From positions 62,001-126,000 of the forward strand of contig BBDW01000006.1 of NCBI GenBank assembly GCA_001312505.1: a stretch of DNA of 64,000 bases. Reading direction: 5' to 3'. The stretch comes from Mediterraneibacter faecis JCM 15917. GTDB taxonomy: Bacteria; Bacillota; Clostridia; Lachnospirales; Lachnospiraceae. A program made the position numbers and the translations under genes. Under the pieces are notes generated by a model. The model was not told the DNA's origin, ran no database searches, and saw only the letters and a list, made by a program, of their open reading frames with translations. This document shows, piece by piece, positions 48,580 through 57,713 of the stretch; position 1 is the first letter of the stretch, and each line of letters opens with the position of its first letter.

Positions 48580-49197
48580 CTATGTAAATCTTTTTTTGAA
48601 TCTCAGTACCGGACTATTCTTCACACTTTCTCTTCGGGTTGCCTGTTGCTGGCGAATCAGGCTGTCCAGTTTACGGAAATGTTCTTCTTCCTGCCGTTCT
48701 TTCGCCTGGAAAAGAAAATCCATCTCACGTATGACATCTGCGGTGACCTGAGTGCTGATTTCTTTTTCTAATGCTTTGTTATTTTCAGTAACGACTTCAG
48801 TCAGCACTTCTCCGATGAGTGAATGTACATGTTCCAGCTGGGTATTTGTGATGACTTCGACCGGAGTAGTGGTGGTGGCCGGTTTGCACTCAGATGTCAG
48901 GTCGGGTGCGGGTGTTTTGGCAATGGCATTCTTTTCCTTGTTTTCAGCGTGTCTCATTATCTGACGTGTAGATTTCAACTCTGGGATCAATGGCTTCAGA
49001 TCGCGAAGCAGAACCCCTTCATTCTTAAGTTTTTTAATACAGCAAAAGAGCTGGATATCATCCTGGGTATAATATCGATGTCCCATCTCTGTGCGGCCGA
49101 TCGGAATATGAAGTTCCTCTTCCCAGTACCTTAAGACATGGGATTCTACCTGAACCTTCTTGGCAGCTTCAGAGATCATAAATCTGACTTCACCCAT
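48580..49197 (-). CDS. MerR-family transcriptional regulator
   Basis: 205 aa. MerR helix-turn-helix FMISEAAKKVQVESHVLRYWEEELHIPIGR near the N-terminus with RYYTQDDIQLF. Then a low-complexity Thr/Pro linker and a long coiled-coil helix ending in a basic tail. No effector domain, as in RacA-like or sporulation-associated MerR proteins. Role unknown. Confidence 0.85.
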   Translation of the reverse strand: MGEVRFMISEAAKKVQVESHVLRYWEEELHIPIGRTEMGHRYYTQDDIQLFCCIKKLKNEGVLLRDLKPLIPELKSTRQIMRHAENKEKNAIAKTPAPDLTSECKPATTTTPVEVITNTQLEHVHSLIGEVLTEVVTENNKALEKEISTQVTADVIREMDFLFQAKERQEEEHFRKLDSLIRQQQATRRESVKNSPVLRFKKRFT

Positions 49198-49368
49198 TGA
49201 TTTTCTATCCTCCTGTTAGAATCATTGCGATTACTGTTCTGATTTCGCTACATTTATTATAGCATAGAGAAATTATGAAAGAAGTGCTAATCGTTCGTCA
49301 AATTATGGCAAAAAATGGTAATTGAAGAAAGGTATGGAATACAAGAAAAGAAGTTGTAAAAAAAGAAA

Positions 49369-49402
49369 TCCTGCCGCATCTGAATCAATCAGACGGGCAG
49401 GA
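49369..49402 (-). terminator. Terminator of the ferredoxin gene
   Basis: TCCTGCC (49369-49375) / GGCAGGA (49396-49402); on the minus strand it is followed by T-rich sequence. Confidence 0.7.
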
Positions 49403-49436
49403 CTTCTGCGTTTTGTGATCACTTAGCGTTTATAAA

Positions 49437-49607
49437 TTATGCTTCAGAGATAGCGCCTGTAGGACAAGCAGCCTCACAAGCTCCGCAATCTACACAAGCA
49501 TCAGCATCGATCTCATATTTGCCATCTCCTTCAGAAATAGCGCCTACTGGACATTCGCCTTCGCAAGTACCACAGCTTACACATTCATCACTAATTACGT
49601 GTGCCAT
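49437..49607 (-). CDS. 2[4Fe-4S] ferredoxin
   Basis: 56 aa from ATG 49607-49605 (GGAGGGT upstream on the minus strand). Two CxxCxxCxxxCP motifs: CVSCGTCEGECP and CVDCGACEAACP. Low-potential electron carrier typical of clostridia. Confidence 0.96.
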   Translation of the reverse strand: MAHVISDECVSCGTCEGECPVGAISEGDGKYEIDADACVDCGACEAACPTGAISEA

Positions 49608-49918
49608 TGTATGTACCCTCCTTTTTTGGATTACGATAGGTTTTTCCCTTTTCGTTATCCTCATTTTAATACAAGATGGGGGAAATATACAAGAGTTCCT
49701 GATGTATTTATTTGAGTAATTTATAAGTTAGTCTTATAGAACTTATAAACGTAGAAAATAGAAGATTTCTATCCTAAATTAGTAAAAAACAAAAATTCAC
49801 GAGATTTTAAGAAATTATCTCTTCCATTTTTCGAGGATTCGTGTATCATAATGGATTGAGAGTTAAAAAGTAGAAAACATAGAGATAAAATTGCGTAAAT
49901 GAAAAGAAGGAGAAAGTT

Positions 49919-51262
49919 ATGCGGAAACGAAATGTAAGAGCAGCGATTGCGGCAGCACTTTGTATGACGGTACTTGCAGCCGGCTGCGGAAAGAAGGCAG
50001 ATGATCCGGTTTTTACAGGAGATAAGACAGAAGCACCGGTATATCAGGCAAATCTGGATGCAATTAAATCTTCTGCATATGCATCGGCAGACAATCTGGA
50101 TCTGGAACCTGGAACTTATATTTCTGTAATCGGAAGGGGGGGATCTTCAACACCATATTGGAATCAGGTAAAGGCAGGGGGGGTAGAGCAGGCAGCAACT
50201 GACTTGAATACAGCACTTGGCTATTCAGGAAATGATAAGGTGAAAGTATTATACAGTGCACCGGATGAGAATGATAATATCGATCAGCAGGTGAATATTC
50301 TGGATGAAGAGCTTGCACGTTATCCGGATGTGATCGCAATTTCCAGTGTAGATGCAAGCGCATGCTCCGTCCAGTTTGATCTTGCGATTGAGAATGGAAT
50401 TCCGATCGTAGCATTTGATTCAGGAAACAGCTATCAAAATATCCAAAGTACTTGCAAAACGAATAATATAGAAGCGGCAACAACAGGAACAAAGAATTTC
50501 TGTGAGAAGATCGGTGACAGTGGGGGGGAGATTCTGTTGCTTGTGCATGATACAGTATCAGATACGGCGAAAGAGCGTGAGGCAGGAATCAAAAATGAAC
50601 TTGCAGCAAATCATCCGAATGTGACTGTTACAGAGACAATTTATCTGGATCAGCTGGAAATGTTGAAGAAACAGATTGTAGCTGAACAGGTCGGGGGGGT
50701 AACACCAGAAGAACTGGCAGCCGCAGAAGCAGGAGAAAAGAAGGAAGAGACAACAGGAACAGGTGATGCTTCCGAGACAATTGCAGATGCAGCATCGAAT
50801 GCGGATTCTTCATCAGCAGACGAAAGTGCGAATGAGACAGCACAGGAAGTGGACAATGAATTGTCCGAGAAGATGCAGCAGGTCAATGATGGCGCGGCAA
50901 AGATGAGTGATGAAGATGCAATTCAATATTATATGGAGAAACATCCTGATTTAAAAGGATGTATTGCTACGAACGAGACAGTAACCCAGCTTGCAATTAA
51001 GACGATGGATCAGCTTGATGCAGAAAAACATATTACATTAGTGGGGTTTGATGCTGGAAAAGAGCAGGTCAAGGCATTGAAAGATGGAAAGGTGGATGGA
51101 CTTATTGTGCAGAATCCTTTTGGAATGGGATATGCGACAGTAGTTGCAGCGGCACGTACAGTTCTTGAGATTGGAAATGAAGCTGAGGTCAACACAGGAT
51201 ATGTGTGGGTGACAGCAGACAATATGAATGATGATACGATAACACCGTTCCTTTACGAATAA
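49919..51262 (+). CDS. Orphan sugar-binding lipoprotein (Peripla_BP_4)
   Basis: 447 aa. Lipobox LAAGC at about 19-23, then a type I periplasmic-binding fold (NQVKAG-VEQAA, IDQQVNILDEELARYPDVIAIS, GIPIVAFDSG, LVGFDAGKEQ). An acidic Ala/Ser/Thr-rich insert (about 270-325) splits the second lobe. No transporter genes are adjacent. G7 runs 50136, 50177, 50522 and 50693 each add one Gly. GAAGGAG before ATG 49919. Confidence 0.86.
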   Translation: MRKRNVRAAIAAALCMTVLAAGCGKKADDPVFTGDKTEAPVYQANLDAIKSSAYASADNLDLEPGTYISVIGRGGSSTPYWNQVKAGGVEQAATDLNTALGYSGNDKVKVLYSAPDENDNIDQQVNILDEELARYPDVIAISSVDASACSVQFDLAIENGIPIVAFDSGNSYQNIQSTCKTNNIEAATTGTKNFCEKIGDSGGEILLLVHDTVSDTAKEREAGIKNELAANHPNVTVTETIYLDQLEMLKKQIVAEQVGGVTPEELAAAEAGEKKEETTGTGDASETIADAASNADSSSADESANETAQEVDNELSEKMQQVNDGAAKMSDEDAIQYYMEKHPDLKGCIATNETVTQLAIKTMDQLDAEKHITLVGFDAGKEQVKALKDGKVDGLIVQNPFGMGYATVVAAARTVLEIGNEAEVNTGYVWVTADNMNDDTITPFLYE

Positions 51263-51309
51263 GTTGAAAATAAGTCGAACAATTTCATAAAAGAAAAGAG
51301 CTTGTCAGG

Positions 51310-51391
51310 TAAAATAAAAACATCAGGTTTTATACTTCATTCTGAAATTCAGAAATATAGAAGTAATAAAATCCTGATGTTTTTTATTTTA
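51310..51391. terminator. Long bidirectional terminator
   Basis: TAAAATAAAAACATCAGG (51310-51327) pairs with CCTGATG-T6-ATTTTA (51373-51391); inner bases also pair (TTTTAT.ACTTC / GAAGTAATAAAA). Confidence 0.75.
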
Positions 51392-51414
51392 TATTAGGAA
51401 AGTCCTTTCCTAAT

Positions 51415-51520
51415 AAAAAAACGCTCCGCTCAGGATGCGCACTGCGGCGTACAAGGTAGGTGTCGCAAGCGACCGCCGCAGGCGCAAGAATGTGCCTTGG
51501 CACATTCTTTGTTCTGTTCA
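51415..51520. repeat. GC-rich hairpin cluster beside histidine kinase gene
   Basis: Contains AAGAATGTGCC-TT-GGCACATTCTT (51487-51510), GGTGTCGCAAGCGACC, and GCGGC/GCCGC blocks. Resembles the cluster at 35455-35551 in position (3' end of a minus-strand gene) and style. Confidence 0.45.
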
Positions 51521-51529
51521 CGTTGTCCT

Positions 51530-52942
51530 TTAAGCTTTGCTTAAAGAAAAAATAAATTCGGTGCCAACCCCCCCTTCTGTACTGATCACATTGATATGTT
51601 CATCGTGAGCCTGTATGATTTCTTTTACGATCGAAAGTCCAAGTCCGGTTCCTTTCTTATCCTTTCCACGGGAAAGATCTGATTTGTAGAAACGCTCCCA
51701 AATCTTATTGATTTCCTTTCTTGAGATTCCGATTCCATGATCTTTTACGGAAACAAAGATTTTATCATTTTTCGTTGTTACTTCTACTGTAATAGAAGAG
51801 TCATTCTCACTGAATTTAATCGCATTATCCAGAAGATTATAAAGAACCTGTTGGATTTTGCGTCGGTCCGCCATTACATTGATCTGTTCAGACAGTAGAA
51901 AGAGCTTAATGGATATATGCTTCTGAGTACAGACACCCTCGAAAGACTGGGCAGTATGTTTGATCATCTCCTGAATATCAAAGGAAGTCTTATTGAGCAG
52001 GAGCTCTTTTGTATCAAATTCGTTCAAAGTAAGAAGATCCGTTGTCAGGTCAGTCAGTCGTTCCGTTTCGAAGAGAATGATATTTAAGTATTTCTCATGA
52101 AGCTCTGGTGGGATTGTTCCGTCTGCCATTGCTTCTACATACCCCCCCCTAATTGAAGTCAACGGGGGGGAACGGAAATCGTGGGATACATTTGCTACGA
52201 TCTTTTTCTGATAATCATCAGAGTCTTTCAGTTGTGTAGCCATATAATTCAGTGATGCGGATAAATATCCGATCTCATCATGCCTGTTTACCGGAATCTC
52301 GTAATCCAGATTACCCATGGCATATTGCTTCGCAGCTTCTGTGATCAGCAACAATGGTCGATGGACGAAGAAATGGAACCCAAGCAGGAAGATGAAGGAC
52401 AACAGGAAAATAACTCCAAGAGAAATATAAACCGGAACCATCAGCGTGCGGCATCTTTCGTTGATCAGAGAGACCGGGCTGTGAATGATCAGATATCCCT
52501 TTGTATAAAATCCCTGTGTGACAGGAGCCATTACAGTAATCATATCTTCCTGAAAATAATTATGATAGGTTCCGATCATGTACTGGTTGCTCCCGATTTC
52601 GGCCGGATCAAAATTATTGACGGATTGTGGCGCAGTAGTATCCTTCAGGTTGGCAGAGGTGATCATTGTACCATCTTTTTCAACAAACCACAGAGAAGAA
52701 TTAAGATACGTCTTCATAGCAGATAACTGAGAATGAACAGCCCAGCTGGAAGATTCGTTTGAAAAATAGGAAGGCAGATAATTATCCGCAATCATGGTTG
52801 CTTCTCTGTATAATGTCTGCGAAGTATCTTTTTCCAGACGTTCGGTGATCAGTTCTGTGGTTAATGTTGCTGTTGTGAAAACACATAAAAACCCGAAAAT
52901 AATATAAAGTACAATAAATTTTAAATGCAGAACTGCTTTCAT
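51530..52942 (-). CDS. Sensor histidine kinase
   Basis: 470 aa. Two membrane helices flanking an extracellular sensor (about 35-165), HAMP, H-box VSHDFRSP.LTSIRG, N-box NLLDNAIKFS, G-boxes DHGIGI and GTGLGLSIV. Partner of the response regulator upstream. C8 52142-52149 and G7 52164-52170 make SPPLTSIRGGY from the usual SPLTSIRGY, right beside the phosphorylated His. Confidence 0.92.
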   Translation of the reverse strand: MKAVLHLKFIVLYIIFGFLCVFTTATLTTELITERLEKDTSQTLYREATMIADNYLPSYFSNESSSWAVHSQLSAMKTYLNSSLWFVEKDGTMITSANLKDTTAPQSVNNFDPAEIGSNQYMIGTYHNYFQEDMITVMAPVTQGFYTKGYLIIHSPVSLINERCRTLMVPVYISLGVIFLLSFIFLLGFHFFVHRPLLLITEAAKQYAMGNLDYEIPVNRHDEIGYLSASLNYMATQLKDSDDYQKKIVANVSHDFRSPPLTSIRGGYVEAMADGTIPPELHEKYLNIILFETERLTDLTTDLLTLNEFDTKELLLNKTSFDIQEMIKHTAQSFEGVCTQKHISIKLFLLSEQINVMADRRKIQQVLYNLLDNAIKFSENDSSITVEVTTKNDKIFVSVKDHGIGISRKEINKIWERFYKSDLSRGKDKKGTGLGLSIVKEIIQAHDEHINVISTEGGVGTEFIFSLSKA

Positions 52943-53009
52943 AATTTCTCCCTAAGTACTCATCGGTCACCAGATGCTGTTTACAGTATCCAGGACCGAT
53001 GATTTAAAT

Positions 53010-53714
53010 CTATTTTGTCTCAAATTTGTAACCAATTCCCCATACAGTACTGATATTCCAGTGAGGGTGGTCTTTAATCTTTTCGCGCAGACGTTTAATA
53101 TGAACATCAACGGTACGAGTGTCTCCGATATATTCATAGCCCCCCCAGATACGGTCTAAGAGCTGCTCTCTTGTGAATACCTGATTCGGTGATGCAGCAA
53201 GACAGTAAAGGAGTTCTAATTCTTTTGGCGGCATATCAACAGGATGTCCGTCACACACAACAGAGTAGTTTGTAAGATTGATCGTCAATCCGTCAAACTC
53301 TGCACATTTTGTTTTTTCAACAGAAGTATCATTCTGTTGTCCAACCTGATATCTTCTCAGGACAGCTCTTACGCGGGCAACCATTTCCTTAGGGTCAAAT
53401 GGCTTCATGATATAATCATCCGCTCCGAGTTCCAGTCCGAGAACTTTGTCAAATACTTCACTTTTTGCAGAAAGCATGATGATCGGTGTGGCAGCTTTGG
53501 AACGAATCTCACGACAAACCTGATACCCGTCAATTCCCGGAAGCATCAGATCAAGAAGAATCAGATTTGGTTGATAGCTGTCAAAAGCTGCAAGCGCATC
53601 TTCTCCATCATATACTAATTTTGTATCAAAACATTCTTTTGTGAGATAAAGAGAAATCAGTTCAGCGATATTCTCATCATCATCTACGATTAGGATTTTC
53701 TGTTTTCCAAACAT
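53010..53714 (-). CDS. OmpR-family response regulator
   Basis: 234 aa from ATG 53714-53712 (MFGKQKILIVDDDENI). Asp in LILLDLMLPGIDG, Lys in YIMKPFDP, C-terminal winged helix with DRIW-GYEYIGDTRTVDVHI. C7 53140-53146 adds a Gly there. Cotranscribed between mutS2 and the kinase. Confidence 0.93.
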   Translation of the reverse strand: MFGKQKILIVDDDENIAELISLYLTKECFDTKLVYDGEDALAAFDSYQPNLILLDLMLPGIDGYQVCREIRSKAATPIIMLSAKSEVFDKVLGLELGADDYIMKPFDPKEMVARVRAVLRRYQVGQQNDTSVEKTKCAEFDGLTINLTNYSVVCDGHPVDMPPKELELLYCLAASPNQVFTREQLLDRIWGGYEYIGDTRTVDVHIKRLREKIKDHPHWNISTVWGIGYKFETK

Positions 53715-53766
53715 TCTTTTTCCCCCCATTAACCATGATAAGGTAGTTGGTAACTGTTTAAAATAA

Positions 53767-56145
53767 TTAGCCAAGTTCTACAATTGTTACACCTGCGTCA
53801 CCTTCACCAAATTCGGCAAGGTGATAGGATTTTACATGTTTCTGACGACGCAGATATTCATGAATTCCCTTTCTGAGTGCTCCGGTTCCCTTTCCGTGAA
53901 CTACACGGACAGTATTCAGGTGAGCGAGGATTGCGTCATCCAGGTATTTATCCAGCTCAGCAACGGCTTCATCAACAGTACGTCCGAGCAGATTGATCTC
54001 AGGCCGGACAGAAAGAGATTTTCCCATTTTGATTTTGCCTTTTGAAGTACGGTTCATTTTCTTCGGTGCATATGGAGAGACTTCCTCGATAATTTCCAGA
54101 TCAGAAATGTTGACCTGGGAACTGAGGATTCCCATACGTACGGTAAGATTCCCTTTGGCATCAGGTAGAGAGCTTACGGTTCCTGTCAGGTTCATGCTGA
54201 GAACTTTGACAGATTCTCCGAGCTTGAAGTCAGATGCTTTATGCTCTTTCTTTGGTTTCTGTGCTTTCATTGCAGATGCAGATGCTGTATCTTTGATCTT
54301 CTTACGCAGCTTCTCGCGTTCCTTTTCCATCTCGGCAGCAGAAATGTTTTCCTTGCCGAATTTACGGAAATCCTTGATCGTCTTGTCTGCAATTTCTTTT
54401 GCTTCACGCAGAATGGCGTTTGCTTTTTCATTTGCCTCGCGTAAAATGCGGTCGCGCTGATCATCTAATTTCTCCTGGCGCTGTTTTGCCTGGGCTTTCA
54501 GGTCTTCCGCTTCTTTCTTCAATCGTGCGATTTCTTCCTGTTCCTTTTCAATCGTCCGTTTGCTTGTCTCAAGATCAGTAAGAAGATCTTCAAAGGAAAC
54601 GTCCTGTTCACTGAGCCGTTTCTTTGCATCTTCAATAATATAATCCGGCAGACCTAATTTCCCGGAGATTGCAAATGCATTACTTTTACCAGGAATACCG
54701 ATCAGCAGACGGTAAGTTGGACGAAGACTTTCTACATCGAATTCACAACAGGCATTCTCCACACCCGGAGTGGAAAGTGCATAGACTTTTAACTCGCTGT
54801 AGTGTGTGGTAGCCATTGTACGGATTCCTCTCTGGTGAAGATGGGACAGAATAGAAATTGCAAGTGCGGCACCTTCCGTCGGATCTGTACCGGCTCCAAG
54901 TTCATCAAAGAGAACCAGCGAACGTTCATCTACTTTCTTAAGGAAAGAGACAATATTGGTCATATGAGAAGAGAATGTACTAAGGCTCTGCTCAATACTC
55001 TGTTCATCTCCGATATCTGCATAAATCTGATGGAATACAGCCAGTTCACTGCGGTCTCCGGCAGGAATGTGAAGTCCGGACTGTCCCATCAGACAGAACA
55101 AGCCGACCGTTTTCAAAGAAACAGTTTTACCGCCGGTATTTGGTCCGGTGATGATCAGCAGTGTGAAGTCTTCCCCCCCAAGTGTCACGGTGATCGGAAC
55201 AACTTTTTTCGGATCGAGCAGTGGGTGACGTCCCTCGCGGATACGGATGCGTCCCTCTTCATTCAGAAGCGGCCGGCTGGCGCGCATGGACATTGCCAGA
55301 GCACCTCGTGCAAAAATGAAGTCAAGATCCGTCAGAGAATGGTAATCCGCACGGATTTCCTCGATATATTGTGCGGCTTCTTCACTTAGATTCGCAAGAA
55401 TCACCTGAATCTCTTCCTGTTCCTTTGCATAAAGTTCTTTTAAGTCATTGTTCAGTTTTACGATTGCCATAGGTTCAATAAAAAGAGTAGAACCTGTTGA
55501 AGACTGATCGTGAATGAGTCCCTGTACCTGTCCACGATATTCCGCTTTAACAGGTACACAATAACGGTCTCCACGCATGGTAATGATTGCATCCTGCAGA
55601 TAAGTGCGAAGGGAACCGTTGACCAGTGTAGTTAAAGTGGCGTGTACTTTGTCATTGATGTTATTAATGCTTCGACGAATTTGCTTCAGTGTGGAACTGG
55701 CATCATCACTGTATTCATCTTCGCCGATAATACAGCGGTCGATTTCATTTGAAAGTGGTGTCAGTGGTTCAAGCAGGTTAAAATATTCATCCAGGCAGTC
55801 GCAAGCGTCCTCTTGTGTATCATGTCTTCCGTAGGCCTTTACCCTGGCTGCATTTACAAGCAGGCGGGAAATACGGAGAAGTTCTGTGCTGCTGAGTGAG
55901 CCACCAATCTCCAGACGCTTCATGGACTCTTCAACCGGTGCAGCGTCACCAAACGAGATACGTCCTTTTTGCACGATTCGTGTATAAGCGGCAGCAGTCT
56001 GTTCCTGATAAGTGTTGATCTTATGAAGGTCGGTCATTGGCTTCAAACGACGGCAGAGCTGTCCTCCACGGAAAGATGTCGCTTCTTTTTCAAGAAGAGC
56101 AATGATCTTATCATATTCAAGTTTAAATAATGTTTTTTGATTCAT
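53767..56145 (-). CDS. mutS2: MutS2 family protein (endonuclease/ribosome rescue factor)
   Basis: 792 aa. MutS core and clamp domains, Walker A TGPNTGGKTVSLKT, DELGAGTDPTEGA, a Glu/Lys coiled coil (about 515-640), and a C-terminal Smr domain with VVHGKGTGALR. Known roles are recombination suppression and splitting of collided ribosomes. C7 55173-55179 makes VTLGGEDFTLL from VTLGEDFTLL. Confidence 0.95.
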   Translation of the reverse strand: MNQKTLFKLEYDKIIALLEKEATSFRGGQLCRRLKPMTDLHKINTYQEQTAAAYTRIVQKGRISFGDAAPVEESMKRLEIGGSLSSTELLRISRLLVNAARVKAYGRHDTQEDACDCLDEYFNLLEPLTPLSNEIDRCIIGEDEYSDDASSTLKQIRRSINNINDKVHATLTTLVNGSLRTYLQDAIITMRGDRYCVPVKAEYRGQVQGLIHDQSSTGSTLFIEPMAIVKLNNDLKELYAKEQEEIQVILANLSEEAAQYIEEIRADYHSLTDLDFIFARGALAMSMRASRPLLNEEGRIRIREGRHPLLDPKKVVPITVTLGGEDFTLLIITGPNTGGKTVSLKTVGLFCLMGQSGLHIPAGDRSELAVFHQIYADIGDEQSIEQSLSTFSSHMTNIVSFLKKVDERSLVLFDELGAGTDPTEGAALAISILSHLHQRGIRTMATTHYSELKVYALSTPGVENACCEFDVESLRPTYRLLIGIPGKSNAFAISGKLGLPDYIIEDAKKRLSEQDVSFEDLLTDLETSKRTIEKEQEEIARLKKEAEDLKAQAKQRQEKLDDQRDRILREANEKANAILREAKEIADKTIKDFRKFGKENISAAEMEKEREKLRKKIKDTASASAMKAQKPKKEHKASDFKLGESVKVLSMNLTGTVSSLPDAKGNLTVRMGILSSQVNISDLEIIEEVSPYAPKKMNRTSKGKIKMGKSLSVRPEINLLGRTVDEAVAELDKYLDDAILAHLNTVRVVHGKGTGALRKGIHEYLRRQKHVKSYHLAEFGEGDAGVTIVELG

Positions 56146-56322
56146 TTATTTTCCTCTGTCATTTCAACTTAATACTAATTTTTTAATCATGTAGCTGTTC
56201 ACAATACATGTGAACAATAACTATTTCCGAGTCTTATTGTACCTTATTATTTCATTAAATAAAAGGCTTTTATAGATATTGAACAATCTATATGAATCAG
56301 TTATACTAAGTAATGGAAATGT

Positions 56323-56365
56323 CCGTGTCGGTTGATTTTGTAGTTGACACGGAAGTGAACAGTCA
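56323..56365. repeat. Intergenic hairpin repeat copy 3, degenerate
   Basis: CCGTGTCGGTTGA / AGTTGACACGG, then AAGTGAACAGTCACG; shares the CCGTGTC...GACACGG and GTGAACAGT parts of copies 1 and 2. Confidence 0.6.
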
Positions 56366-56383
56366 CGAATGAGGTTCATGTCA

Positions 56384-57694
56384 ATGTCAGAAAAGAAAAG
56401 TAATGGTCAGGTTCCGGAAGAGGGTCCTGACGGGAAAAATTTAGAACAGTCAGAGAAAAAGGAATCTTTTGCATTTCTCGAAGAGACGATAAAACCAAAG
56501 AAGATCAGCAGACAGCAAGGAATGAAACAGCTCATCCGGATTGCAATATGCGGACTGGTTTTAGGAGGCTCTGCATGCCTGGGATTCTTTGCATTGCGCC
56601 CGCTTGCACAGCATTTATTTCCTGAAAAGACACAAGTTGTGACAATCCAGGAGGACAATCAATCAGAGGAAGATTTAGCAGAAGGTGACGACACAACAGA
56701 GCAGAATGACGCGCAGAATCAGCAGGAGATCAGTTATGTACAGATGATGTCCAAAGCATATGAGAAAGCACTGACAGCGAAGAAGAGTGTGGTATCTGTT
56801 ACGAAAGGAGCAGAACAGGAGAACTGGAATGCAGAAGCGACCGGAATTGATGAGAGCGTATCTGGTGTGATCGTTGCGGATAACGGACCGGAGATACTGA
56901 TTTTGTCCTATGCTTCGATCTGCGAAGATGCAAAAGAGTGGTGCGTTACATTTTCAGATAAATCAGAATATAAGGCAAGCCTGAAAAAAAAGGATAAAAA
57001 TAGTGGATTTGCAATATTTGCGGTAGATAAAAAAAGCCTTTCAGATGCCACATGGAGTGCTTCAAGTGTAGCATCACTTGGTAATTCGAATCTGACAGAA
57101 CAGGGTGATGTTATATTCGCACTGGGAAATATTTTCGGTTATGCCGGAGGAAGCGGTTACGGAATTGTCAGTTCGTCAAACTATAAAGAAATCGGACGCG
57201 ATGGAGAGTATAGTGTGATTGCGACCGATATGAGCAGTGCATCCGAAGGAACAGGTATTTTATTCAATCTGGATGGAGAAGTGATCGGAATGATTTCTTC
57301 TGATATCTGGAAAGAACGTGGAATACGTACTGCGAATGCTTATGCGATCTCAGATCTGAAGTTGGTTATCCAGCTGTTAGCGAACGGTGCAAGTGTACCT
57401 TATATCGGTGTGTCAGGAACAGCAGTGACAAGTGGAATTCAGAAAGAAGAGGGCATGCCGTCAGGAGTCTATGTGATTGACGTGGCAGCAGATTCACCTG
57501 CAATGGCAGCGGGCATACAGAGTGGAGATGTGATCTGTTCTGTGAATGGAGAGAAAATTGTAAGCATGAGTGCTTACCGTAAACTGATGTTGACACTGAA
57601 AGTAGGAGATCAGATCAAAGTAGAAGGGAAACGCCGAGGATCTGAAGGATATGTAGATATTAAATTTGATGTTACGATTGAAAGTAAAGAATAA
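56384..57694 (+). CDS. HtrA-like PDZ protein, apparently catalytically dead
   Basis: About 436 aa. Start ATG 56384 preferred (GAGG at 56371-56374). Acidic cytoplasmic part, one membrane helix (about 50-70), a trypsin-like fold, and a C-terminal PDZ domain (ADSPAMAAGIQSGDVICSVNG). The triad positions seem lost: LILSYASI where LTNNHVI is expected, NSGFAIFAVD for DLAVLKVD, SEGTGILFN for GNSGGPL. Probably a scaffold or sensor rather than a protease; inference from motif comparison. Confidence 0.8.
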   Translation: MSEKKSNGQVPEEGPDGKNLEQSEKKESFAFLEETIKPKKISRQQGMKQLIRIAICGLVLGGSACLGFFALRPLAQHLFPEKTQVVTIQEDNQSEEDLAEGDDTTEQNDAQNQQEISYVQMMSKAYEKALTAKKSVVSVTKGAEQENWNAEATGIDESVSGVIVADNGPEILILSYASICEDAKEWCVTFSDKSEYKASLKKKDKNSGFAIFAVDKKSLSDATWSASSVASLGNSNLTEQGDVIFALGNIFGYAGGSGYGIVSSSNYKEIGRDGEYSVIATDMSSASEGTGILFNLDGEVIGMISSDIWKERGIRTANAYAISDLKLVIQLLANGASVPYIGVSGTAVTSGIQKEEGMPSGVYVIDVAADSPAMAAGIQSGDVICSVNGEKIVSMSAYRKLMLTLKVGDQIKVEGKRRGSEGYVDIKFDVTIESKE

Positions 57695-57713
57695 CAAGTG
57701 AAAGAGGCAGAAA

